Source: JAAXQD01 sp032126435
Lineage (GTDB): Bacteria > Desulfobacterota > Desulfobacteria > Desulfobacterales > UBA11574
NCBI GenBank assembly: GCA_032126435.1
Contig: JAQBBE010000154.1
Coordinates: 1 to 5,994 of the forward strand
DNA length: 5,994 bases
Direction: 5' to 3'
In this document: positions 1-5,226 of the stretch, one piece after another
How positions within the stretch are numbered: the stretch's first letter is position 1
Layout: every line of letters starts with the position of its first letter
Translations under genes and position numbers: made by a program
Notes under the pieces: generated by a model
What the model was told of the DNA's origin: nothing
The model's database searches: none
The model's input: the letters and a program-made list of their open reading frames with translations, nothing else

Positions 1-2
1 AA

Positions 3-902
3 ATGCTGATTTATATAAAACTCATATTAACCGCACTGTTATGGGGGGGTACGTTCATCGCCGGACGCGTGGTTGCCGGAGATGTGGGCCCGTTTTCAGC
101 GGCCTTTTTCAGGTTCTTTATCGCCTCGATTTTCCTGGTACTGTTTACATACAGGATCGAGGGCAAGCTCCCCATGCCGGGGAAGCGGCAAATGATTCCC
201 GTTTTCCTTCTGGGCATGACCGGTGTATTTTTATACAATGTCTTCTTTTTTAAAGGACTCAAACTCATCAATGCCGGGCGGGCGGCCATTATTATTGCAG
301 GCAACCCCATATTCATTACACTTTTTGCCGCATATTTTTTTAAAGAAAAACTGAACATGGTCAAAGGTGTCGGCATTATAATATCGCTGGTCGGTGCAGT
401 GATCGTCATCTCAAAGGGGAGCCTGAACGAGATTGTAAACGGCGGCATCGGGTGGGGAGAAATTTTTATTTTTTGCTGTGTGTTAAGCTGGGTGGCGTAT
501 TCTTTGATCGGCAAAGCCGTCATGAACGATCTGAGCCCCCTGGCTTCGGTAACCTATTCCTCGGTGATCGGCACCGTTTTGTTGTTTTTTCCCGCGTTTT
601 TCGAAGGGATGTTCAAAGATTACAACAGCTATCCCAACATGGCCTGGTTGAGTATTTTTTATCTCGGGTTTTTCGGAACCGTCATCGGATTTGTCTGGTA
701 TTATGAAGGGATCAAAAAAATCGGGGCCATGCGGGCAAGCCTCTTTATTAATTTTGTTCCGATCTGTGCGGTTGTGCTGGCTTTTTTTATTTTAGATGAA
801 CCGATTACCCTGAGTCTGTTCATCGGCACCGTACTGGTCTGTTCGGGGGTTTATCTGACCAACAAAAGATTCACCCCGGATCGGGTTAAATCGACCGTAT
901 AG
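3..902 (+). CDS. EamA-family drug/metabolite (DMT) transporter
   Basis: A 299-residue, very hydrophobic inner-membrane protein with about ten predicted helices in two repeated halves, the layout of the EamA/DMT superfamily. Helices lie roughly at residues 4-22, 32-50, 66-84, 91-111, 120-138, 149-168, 181-200, 214-235, 243-262 and 268-286. The family signature LWGGTFIAGRVV is in helix 1, and each half ends in a typical helix (GIIISLVGAVIVIS; FIGTVLVCSGVYLTN). Length matches the usual 290-310. Family members export amino acids, nucleosides or other small metabolites; the substrate cannot be read from sequence. The start is the ATG two bases inside the window edge, and the protein begins as its relatives do, so it is probably complete; its ribosome-binding site is outside. 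The next gene starts 39 bases downstream on the same strand, so co-transcription is plausible. Confidence 0.93.
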   Translation: MLIYIKLILTALLWGGTFIAGRVVAGDVGPFSAAFFRFFIASIFLVLFTYRIEGKLPMPGKRQMIPVFLLGMTGVFLYNVFFFKGLKLINAGRAAIIIAGNPIFITLFAAYFFKEKLNMVKGVGIIISLVGAVIVISKGSLNEIVNGGIGWGEIFIFCCVLSWVAYSLIGKAVMNDLSPLASVTYSSVIGTVLLFFPAFFEGMFKDYNSYPNMAWLSIFYLGFFGTVIGFVWYYEGIKKIGAMRASLFINFVPICAVVLAFFILDEPITLSLFIGTVLVCSGVYLTNKRFTPDRVKSTV

Positions 903-919
903 GCGTTTCTTTTTTTTGA

Positions 920-936
920 GTCCGTTACAGACGGAC
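920..936 (+). promoter_or_regulatory. Small hairpin just upstream of the transglutaminase-like gene
   Basis: GTCCGT (920-925) and ACGGAC (931-936) are perfect complements around a five-base loop, ending five bases before the ATG at 942. The only purine-rich ribosome-binding candidate, around ACGGACG (931-937), is inside the 3' arm. The T run (912-917) lies before the hairpin, so it is not a + strand terminator. It might limit start-site access and couple translation to the upstream transporter gene; this is inference. Confidence 0.35.
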
Positions 937-941
937 GTTAT

Positions 942-1649
942 ATGGAATTGTTTAAATGGAGTGACAAATTGGATCCTATGGATGAAAAATATCTTTCGGC
1001 CACGGCAATCCTCGACAGTGATCATGCGACGGTTGTGGAATATGCCAATGAAGCCGTAAAAGATGCAGGGAACGACCCTGTGGATAAAGCTGTAAAACTC
1101 TACTACGCGGTGCGGGACGATATCTGGTACGATCCCTATTACCCGTTCTATCTTCCGGAGCATTATCGTGCCAGCAATATCATTAAAAGCGGCCGGGGAT
1201 TTTGCATCAGCAAGGCCGGGCTCCTTTGCGCCCTTGGAAGGGCGTGCAATATTTCGTCCAGAGTCGGGTTCGCCACGGTCCGCAATCATCTGGCCACCCC
1301 CAAACTTCTTGAATACATCGGCTCTGACCGGTTTGTCTATCACGGATTTACAGAATTTTATCTGGCCGGCAAATGGGTCAAGGCAACCCCGACATTCAAC
1401 ATCGAATTGTGCGAAAAAAATCATGTGGCCCCCCTGGACTTCAATGGCCGTGAAGATGCCATTTTCCATGAATACAATCAGGATAAAAAACAGTTTATGG
1501 AATATCTGGAGTATAACGGGGTTTACGCAGACATCCCCGTGGATGACATCGTGGCCACATGGGCGAAGGCGTACGGCACAGCGCGCGTCCAAAAATGGAT
1601 TGACGATTTTGAAAAAGCACGTCTGATCAAACCCGATCAACGGCCGTGA
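942..1649 (+). CDS. Transglutaminase-like (papain-fold) domain protein
   Basis: A 235-residue soluble protein with no signal peptide or membrane segment. The transglutaminase core spans about residues 45-155. The presumed nucleophile is Cys88 in SGRGFCISKAGLLCALGRA, and the presumed histidine is His134 in RFVYHGFTEFYLAGKWVKAT. The third catalytic position, usually Asp in a DPT motif, reads T149-P150-T151 followed by F152-N153. I recall ATP-x-FN as normal for this bacterial subfamily, so this is not obvious decay. The family includes protein-crosslinking, protease and peptidase activities; no specific substrate can be assigned. The ATG at 942 has a weak, hairpin-embedded ribosome-binding site, but the N-terminus (MELFKWSDKLDP) reads as a natural start. 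It lies 39 bases after the transporter gene and 72 before the TrmO gene, consistent with a loose operon. Confidence 0.88.
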   Translation: MELFKWSDKLDPMDEKYLSATAILDSDHATVVEYANEAVKDAGNDPVDKAVKLYYAVRDDIWYDPYYPFYLPEHYRASNIIKSGRGFCISKAGLLCALGRACNISSRVGFATVRNHLATPKLLEYIGSDRFVYHGFTEFYLAGKWVKATPTFNIELCEKNHVAPLDFNGREDAIFHEYNQDKKQFMEYLEYNGVYADIPVDDIVATWAKAYGTARVQKWIDDFEKARLIKPDQRP

Positions 1650-1664
1650 AAGAATCATTCTTTT

Positions 1665-1701
1665 TTGAACCCTAAACTTTCGCTCAATTATAGGGTATAA
1701 A
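1665..1701 (+). promoter_or_regulatory. Possible weak promoter before the TrmO gene
   Basis: The 72-base gap is AT-rich. TTGAAC (1665-1670) sits 18 bases before TATAGG (1689-1694), and a better -10-like TATAAA (1696-1701) has only a poor -35 (TAAACT, 1673-1678). Neither pair is convincing. A small AT-rich dyad (AAAGAA/TTCTTT) just after the previous stop codon is too weak to call a terminator. The gene may simply be read through from upstream. Confidence 0.22.
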
Positions 1702-1721
1702 GTTCCCGTGAAGGAAAGACC

Positions 1722-2201
1722 ATGATCGAATTCAATCCCATTGGCACGATCCATACACCTTTTATGGACACACAGGGTATGCCCATCCAGCCGGCAGGCG
1801 CACCGGGGATATGCGGCACCGTTGATCTTCTTCCGGAGTATGCTGCCGGCGTACAGGACCTCCGTGGATTTTCTCACATTATTTTGCTGTATGTGTTTCA
1901 CCATTCGAACAGCTACAGCTTGGTGGTGACACCATTTATGGATTCAGTGCCACGAGGGGTGTTCGCTACACGTGCGCCAAATCGGCCGAATCCCATCGGA
2001 CTGTCAGTGGTCCGGTTGGTACGGGTTGATGATTCAAAATTGCACATTGAAGGAATTGACGTACTCGATGGAACTCCGCTTCTTGACATCAAGCCGTATG
2101 TTCCGGAATTTGACCATCCTTCCGGCACCGTGAGGACCGGCTGGCTGGAGAAATCAAAGCGGCAGGTCTCTGGAAAAAGGTCGGATGACCGGTTCAAATA
2201 G
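1722..2201 (+). CDS. trmO: TsaA/TrmO-family tRNA t6A37 N6-methyltransferase
   Basis: A 159-residue protein made almost entirely of the TsaA (YaeB) beta-barrel domain. Diagnostic blocks are the N-terminal FNPIGTIHTPF (residues 4-14), GVFATRAPNRPNPIGLSVV (79-97) and LDGTPLLDIKPYVPEFD (115-131). Characterised members such as E. coli TrmO use S-adenosylmethionine to methylate t6A at position 37 of tRNA-Thr, giving m6t6A. This protein is shorter than the roughly 235-residue E. coli enzyme and lacks its C-terminal domain, as do many short TsaA proteins, so tRNA specificity is less certain. The ATG at 1722 has a good ribosome-binding site, AAGGAA (1711-1716), five bases upstream. The tail after about residue 140 is basic and probably disordered (SKRQVSGKRSDDRFK), which could suit RNA contact. 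Confidence 0.9.
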   Translation: MIEFNPIGTIHTPFMDTQGMPIQPAGAPGICGTVDLLPEYAAGVQDLRGFSHIILLYVFHHSNSYSLVVTPFMDSVPRGVFATRAPNRPNPIGLSVVRLVRVDDSKLHIEGIDVLDGTPLLDIKPYVPEFDHPSGTVRTGWLEKSKRQVSGKRSDDRFK

Positions 2202-2552
2202 GACGCCGGCAGCGCATTTCAGTTGACGGGTCCGGGCCTTGCCACTGAATGGGGTCGGAAACTAACATTGGGGTCGACCTGTCGGCACAGGACGGCGCGT
2301 AACTTTGTCCGGGTCTGCGGGCGGCCGAAGCTGTTTCAAAACCTTGTTCAACAAACCGGGATTCGAAGACGGGTTTTTCGACCGTACAATCCGATGCAAA
2401 TGGAAAGCATTTCCCGTCCCGTTCCATACCGACCATAAACCGTTCCAAGGAAAACCGCGCAGAAAACCGGATCGTGGTTCGGTGGGCATATAACGTTCGA
2501 AACAACTTCTCGGATGTACGCCGACCCTGCCGGGTTCCGTGTTCGAATTATA
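2202..2552. other. Intergenic stretch with no convincing gene
   Basis: About 350 bases between the TrmO gene and the ACT-gene promoter. Several frames on both strands stay open for 60-103 codons, but none has a good ribosome-binding site or a recognisable protein. They look like chance open frames in CG-rich DNA. Weak dyads are present, for example TTCAGT (2218-2223) with ACTGAA (2244-2249), and GGAAA/TTTCC around 2402-2414, but none has a T run to make it a clear terminator. I found no tRNA, RNase P, tmRNA or SRP RNA signature. It may be a decayed gene or a genome-specific intergenic repeat. Confidence 0.5.
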
Positions 2553-2581
2553 TTGACAGGCTTCGGTTGTTTTTCTATATT
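2553..2581 (+). promoter_or_regulatory. Near-consensus sigma-70 promoter of the ACT-domain gene
   Basis: A perfect -35 TTGACA (2553-2558) is followed by a 17-base spacer and the -10 TATATT (2576-2581, five of six matches to TATAAT). Transcription should start near 2588, leaving a leader of about 70 bases before the ATG at 2657. This rules out the in-frame ATG at 2474, which lies upstream of the promoter. Confidence 0.8.
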
Positions 2582-2584
2582 TTC

Positions 2585-2597
2585 AGGATAAAATCCT
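2585..2597 (+). promoter_or_regulatory. Short palindrome at the predicted transcription start
   Basis: AGGAT (2585-2589) and ATCCT (2593-2597) are separated by AAA and centred a few bases after the -10 box. The position would suit a repressor operator, but the arms are only five bases long, so it could be chance. Confidence 0.25.
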
Positions 2598-2656
2598 TTA
2601 TTTTAGACATTAAACAACCTGTGATTTTCGATGGATGGGGAAATTTAAAAAAAACC

Positions 2657-3112
2657 ATGAAAGCCTATCAACTTACAATACCGGTAGAAAACAAACCCTG
2701 CATCCTGGCTCAAATTACGTCAATTCTTGCCCGGAAAAAGATCAACATTCGGTCGGCCACCATATCGTCTTTTGGCGATTCGGGGTTTATCAATCTCATT
2801 GTAGACAACCCCAAACAGGGCCAAAAGGCCCTCCTTAAAGAAGGCATCGCAGTGGAACTCAAAGAAATTATTACGGTGCTGATCGATGATCGTCCGGGTG
2901 GACTTGATGAACTGTTACAGATTCTTTGCACTGAAAATGTCAACATTGAAAATGGCTATGGGTTTGTCATAGAAAGCCGGAAAAATGCAGTTTTTGTTTT
3001 GGATGTTAAAGACGCAGAGCGGGCTGAAGATCTGATAAAAGCATCGGGTTTTAAAACCCTCACCCCCCAAGAGCTTTCCGAGATCGAGCCGTTTCACTAC
3101 GTGGGATATTGA
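2657..3112 (+). CDS. Stand-alone double ACT-domain (amino-acid-binding) protein
   Basis: A 151-residue cytoplasmic protein made of two ACT domains. Domain 1 (about residues 4-70) starts QLTIPVENKPCILAQITSIL and continues with KINIRSATIS. Domain 2 (about 72-135) starts IITVLIDDRPGGLDELLQIL and continues with ENVNIENGYGFV. The repeated strand-then-PG(G/I)L-helix pattern is the ACT hallmark; ACT domains bind amino acids and usually sense them for an enzyme or regulator. Stand-alone pairs like this are common in anaerobes, with mostly unknown partners. The start is ATG 2657, because the promoter lies between it and the next upstream ATG at 2474; the ribosome-binding site is poor (GGGG at 2637-2640, rather far). 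The C-terminal extension after domain 2 (LTPQELSEIEPFHYVGY) ends 19 bases from the integrase stop codon, so integration may have touched or replaced the 3' end. Confidence 0.87.
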   Translation: MKAYQLTIPVENKPCILAQITSILARKKINIRSATISSFGDSGFINLIVDNPKQGQKALLKEGIAVELKEIITVLIDDRPGGLDELLQILCTENVNIENGYGFVIESRKNAVFVLDVKDAERAEDLIKASGFKTLTPQELSEIEPFHYVGY

Positions 3113-3131
3113 ATCGTAGCAATAATTTCAG

Positions 3132-4295
3132 CTATTTATTGGTGCCTGTAACCAGATTGTTACCAATTTGACCTTTTTTCTCCATTATTTTCTCAAATGC
3201 CGAGCCATCTTCCCTTGTCAGATTCGGCACAAACCTATTGTATCTTTTCAACGTGGTTTCGACATCAGCATGGCCGAGCATTTTTGACACCCAGGATATC
3301 GATTCTCCGGATGCAATGTGCAATGTCGCAAAGGTGTGGCGCATCTGTTTAGGTGGACGATGTTTCAATCCTGCCACTTTAAGCCAATGGCGAAACTTTT
3401 GTTTCATCATGTGTGCGGCGAATTGATTTTGATGGTGATTTAAAAACACAAAAGATCCTATCAGGCCGGTTCTGGCCTCTTGCCTTTTAAGCGCATCTGC
3501 CACCTGCGGTCTTAGATCAACATCACGAATTGAGTATTGCGTCTTAGGCAATCCGGTAGATCCGTTTTGCTTACGGGCCTCTCTGATTAATATCTTTGCG
3601 TTAAAATAGTCAATATGCTCCCATTTCAGGGCATACAGTTCACCGGGCCGGAGTCCGGTTCTTGACCAAAAAAATATTAGATCATGCCATGCCATGTTTT
3701 TTTGAGATAGATAATCAAGAAAGTAGCGCAATTCTTCAAAGCTGAATGGATCAATTTTCGGTTGGCCCTCTGTTAATGAGCCGAGTCCTTCACATGGGTA
3801 CTCCGATATAAGCCCCCGCTTTATTGCTTCCAGGAAACATTTGCAAAGAGGTTTTAGGTAGGTGTTTATAGTGTTTGGCTTCAGGGTTTGTTCAAGCACT
3901 TTCCGAAACACCATAATATCGGACGTTTCAATATCTGAAATGTATCGGTGTCCGAAATGCGCCTTGAAATGTTTGTTGTATTGGCTTCGATAATTGCTTT
4001 CGGTTGATCTTCTAATGGAAATTTCACTAAGCCAGGTTTCGTACCACTCTGAAAAAAACATGGTTGATTTTGGCTTTTGGAACTGTTTAGCCTTGGAGCC
4101 GTATGGAAAGAACGAAAGATAATCAAACGTGTTTTCTCTAAGATGATATTCAACCGCCTTCCATTTGGATTTTACCCGTTTACGGTTTTTCTCTGTGTCT
4201 AACCCTTCTGACTCGACACATCGTACCCTGCGACCATCCGGCAAATAGCACCGGAAATCAATTACAAGCCTTTTACCCCTATTCCTTACACCCAT
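3132..4295 (-). CDS. int: Tyrosine recombinase / phage-type integrase
   Basis: A 387-residue site-specific recombinase of normal full length. Residues 1-50 form an arm-site-binding-type domain (RLVIDFRCYLPDGRRVRCVESEGL). Residues about 75-165 form the core-binding SAM-like domain (FFSEWYETWLSEISIRRSTE onward), and about 180-355 the catalytic domain. Visible catalytic residues are Arg216 (RTGLRPGEL), probable Lys251 (GLPKTQ), Lys316 and Arg319 (PPKQMRHTFAT), His342 (MLGHAD) and the nucleophile Tyr352 (TLKRYNRF). The usual His of HxxR is Lys here, an accepted variant. ATG 4295 has a strong ribosome-binding site (GGAGG, complement of 4302-4306) inside the end of the upstream gene, which it overlaps by 17 bases; the two are therefore translated together. 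The 3' end faces the ACT gene with no terminator between them. Confidence 0.95.
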   Translation of the reverse strand: MGVRNRGKRLVIDFRCYLPDGRRVRCVESEGLDTEKNRKRVKSKWKAVEYHLRENTFDYLSFFPYGSKAKQFQKPKSTMFFSEWYETWLSEISIRRSTESNYRSQYNKHFKAHFGHRYISDIETSDIMVFRKVLEQTLKPNTINTYLKPLCKCFLEAIKRGLISEYPCEGLGSLTEGQPKIDPFSFEELRYFLDYLSQKNMAWHDLIFFWSRTGLRPGELYALKWEHIDYFNAKILIREARKQNGSTGLPKTQYSIRDVDLRPQVADALKRQEARTGLIGSFVFLNHHQNQFAAHMMKQKFRHWLKVAGLKHRPPKQMRHTFATLHIASGESISWVSKMLGHADVETTLKRYNRFVPNLTREDGSAFEKIMEKKGQIGNNLVTGTNK

Positions 4296-4494
4296 CTATT
4301 GCCTCCAAAAGATCAATGAATTTTTCACGAACAATTAAAATCTTTCTGCCTATTTTGAGGTAATGCTCACCCCTGACCAATTTGCCATCGTTTATCCAAT
4401 GGTAAAGCGTATTCGGTGCAAATCCGAAATACTCCGAGGCGTTCTTTACCGTCAGAGTATAAGGGCTATAATATTTTTGAGGTTGTCGTGTCAA
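4279..4494 (-). CDS. Excisionase-like small helix-turn-helix protein
   Basis: A 71-residue protein consisting of one MerR/AlpA-type helix-turn-helix (HTH_17-like). The helices are about residues 14-24 (LTVKNASEYFG) and 26-35 (APNTLYHWIN), with the wing GEHYLKIGRKILIV and a final helix at 56-66. Such proteins next to integrases act as excisionases or directionality factors, or activate excision genes; which role applies here is inference. The only usable start is TTG at 4494-4492: there is no in-frame Met later, and an amber codon (4500-4498) lies two codons upstream, itself preceded by ATG-GAT (4506-4501). The ribosome-binding site is weak. The 3' end overlaps the integrase start by 17 bases and carries its GGAGG, so the pair forms one translational unit. 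Confidence 0.85.
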   Translation of the reverse strand: MTRQPQKYYSPYTLTVKNASEYFGFAPNTLYHWINDGKLVRGEHYLKIGRKILIVREKFIDLLEAIDGCKE

Positions 4495-4555
4495 TTTCTA
4501 ATCCATTTTGGGATACATGACATTTGTTCTATCGATTTTTCCCCACCTCAAACCC

Positions 4556-4577
4556 GTCCTTCGGCTCGGTGAAGGAC
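4556..4577. repeat. Hairpin in the gap before the excisionase-like gene
   Basis: GTCCTTC (4556-4562) and GAAGGAC (4571-4577) form a perfect seven-pair stem with an eight-base loop. No T run follows on either strand, so it is not a typical intrinsic terminator. It lies between the GTTGCC cluster and the excisionase-like gene, so a binding site or RNA processing site is possible. Confidence 0.4.
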
Positions 4578-4595
4578 ACATCAAAAAGGTTAAAA

Positions 4596-4762
4596 GTTGC
4601 CGAGTTGCCACCCGTATAAGGGGGGTGTGGCAACTTCTTGGTGCTTTATAAAAAGTTGCCTAATTAAATTCTCATATTCTTTATTATTTTCATTTAGTTG
4701 CCGGACATCGGTTGCCAAGAGTTGCCATAATTCGAGTTGCCTCGGTTGCCATGAAAGTTGCC
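4596..4762. repeat. Cluster of ten GTTGCC hexamers (iteron-like)
   Basis: GTTGCC starts at 4596, 4604, 4655, 4697, 4711, 4721, 4736, 4745 and 4757 on the + strand, and once inverted (GGCAAC, 4629-4634). Eight of the ten read AGTTGCC and two GGTTGCC. Chance expectation for one hexamer in 167 bases is far below one. Spacing is irregular, from 8 to about 40 bases. The left half is non-coding. The right half (from 4697) overlaps the C-terminal part of a predicted 46-residue gene, where each copy encodes Gly-Asn. The cluster could be a multi-copy protein-binding array at a replication origin or control region; the binding protein is not known. Confidence 0.75.
4603..4635 (-). terminator. Inverted repeat, possible weak terminator of the small-gene operon
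   Basis: AGTTGCCAC (4603-4611) and GTGGCAACT (4627-4635) form a perfect nine-pair stem with a 15-base loop. Reading the - strand, the stem comes after the small cysteine-rich genes and is followed, after another GGCAAC copy, by T runs TTTT and TTTTT (within about 4584-4595). Because the next copy (4594-4601) can pair with the same left arm, two alternative hairpins are possible. The T run is not immediately adjacent to the longer stem, so termination is only a possibility. Confidence 0.35.
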
Positions 4763-4834
4763 TTTTTCTTTTCGCCCATCTACAGCCATGCAAAGTCCCG
4801 TGTTGCATATTTTACAATCTTTTAACCAGCTCAT
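4694..4834 (-). CDS. Very small Cys-containing protein with Gly-Asn repeats
   Basis: A 46-residue frame that begins with the ATG directly after the stop codon of the upstream small gene (TAA-ATG). Residues 1-25 contain a CxxCxxxxC pattern (Cys7, Cys10, Cys15 in DCKICNTGLCMAVDGRKEKG), like the start of small metal-binding proteins of phages and plasmids. Residues 25-46 are dominated by Gly-Asn pairs (GNFHGNRGNSNYGNSW), which is how the GTTGCC repeat reads in this frame. The repetitive tail may therefore reflect DNA-level constraint, not protein function. All - strand frames are fairly open here, and a 72-codon frame at 4808-4590 is a competing reading. I do not recognise a family. The tight junction and Cys motif favour this frame, with moderate doubt. 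Confidence 0.45.
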   Translation of the reverse strand: MSWLKDCKICNTGLCMAVDGRKEKGNFHGNRGNSNYGNSWQPMSGN

Positions 4835-4999
4835 TTATCCCCCTCGATTTGATAGCTCACAGCCAGTGGACACCTGGCCACACCTGAACGGAGAACCCGA
4901 TTTTAAACAGAATGGACCCCAGGCAAGCTCGCCGGTTTCCGGGTCCGCGTCCCTGACCTTCTGGTAAAAACAGCCGTTGCACTCGTTTTGATTTTCCAT
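4835..4999 (-). CDS. Small cysteine-rich (probable metal-binding) protein
   Basis: A 54-residue protein too short for usual gene-calling cut-offs. Five cysteines (7, 10, 31, 40, 47) occur as ECNGC, GPFCLKSG, FRCGQV and TGCELS, a pattern suggesting a zinc-binding or disulfide-stabilised fold. There are no membrane segments or signal peptide. The ATG at 4999 follows a purine-rich stretch with AAGAGAG (about 5010-5016 on the opposite strand), a usable ribosome-binding site. The frame is open upstream to about 5200 without a usable start codon, so ATG 4999 is the best start. Its stop codon is directly followed by the ATG of the next small gene, implying coupled translation. I do not recognise the family; small zinc proteins of this kind are common in phage and plasmid operons. 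The three palindromes lie 105-220 bases upstream of its start and could control it. Confidence 0.65.
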   Translation of the reverse strand: MENQNECNGCFYQKVRDADPETGELAWGPFCLKSGSPFRCGQVSTGCELSNRGG

Positions 5000-5103
5000 G
5001 ATTTGCAGCTCTCTTTTTTTTCTTTTTTCTCCCTTTCCGATAAGATACTTTTTCGATCTGCCCGCAACGCACAGGTCATATACACAGAAAGTCTTTAAAG
5101 ATA

Positions 5104-5220
5104 GTATCGAAAACGATACCGGTTTATTGCCATTTTTTGTAATGATTTCGTTGTCGGGTTGTTTTAACTGGTATCGAAAACGATACCGGATACAGCATTA
5201 ACTGGTATCGAAAACGATAC
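5104..5220. repeat. Three copies of the 16-base palindrome GTATCGAAAACGATAC
   Basis: Identical copies lie at 5104-5119, 5171-5186 and 5205-5220, each with six-base arms (GTATCG/CGATAC) around AAAA. The last two extend to 23 identical bases in the same orientation (5164-5186 and 5198-5220, each starting TTAACTG) with a 34-base period; the first lies 67 bases further, close to two periods. They fill the gap between the winged-helix gene, whose stop is six bases away, and the small cysteine-rich gene. Perfect dyads in tandem are typical operators for a dimeric repressor, or iterons. The obvious candidate binder in the window is the adjacent winged-helix protein. Confidence 0.85.
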
Positions 5221-5226
5221 TTATAA

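Noticed and set aside
11..523. A 170-codon - strand frame opposite the transporter gene
   Set aside because: It mirrors membrane-helix codons of a well-supported + strand gene, and its translation resembles no protein I know.
792..1904. A 370-codon open frame on the - strand across the transglutaminase-like gene
   Set aside because: It is antisense to a clear gene and the ends of its neighbours, has no recognisable domain, and has low-complexity composition typical of a shadow frame.
2194..2505. A 103-codon - strand frame in the gap after the TrmO gene
   Set aside because: No ribosome-binding site or recognisable motif; it overlaps other equally open frames and the end of the TrmO gene.
2490..2550. 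tRNA-like GTTCGAA words near 2494 and 2541
   Set aside because: No flanking stem, anticodon arm or acceptor pairing can be built around them.
2474..2656. An in-frame N-terminal extension of the ACT protein starting at 2474
   Set aside because: The near-consensus promoter at 2553-2581 lies inside it, and the ACT domain begins right after ATG 2657.
4594..4762. GTTGCC copies as a CRISPR array
   Set aside because: The repeats are only six or seven bases with irregular spacing and no uniform spacers.
4590..4808. A 72-codon - strand frame overlapping the GTTGCC cluster
   Set aside because: It competes with the 46-codon frame that starts exactly at the upstream stop codon and has a Cys motif. Its sequence is largely repeat translation (RQL, WQ). 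It is not excluded, only less likely.
5044..5058. A possible fourth, degenerate copy of the palindrome (GATACTTTTTCGATC)
   Set aside because: Only one half-site partly matches and the spacer length differs.
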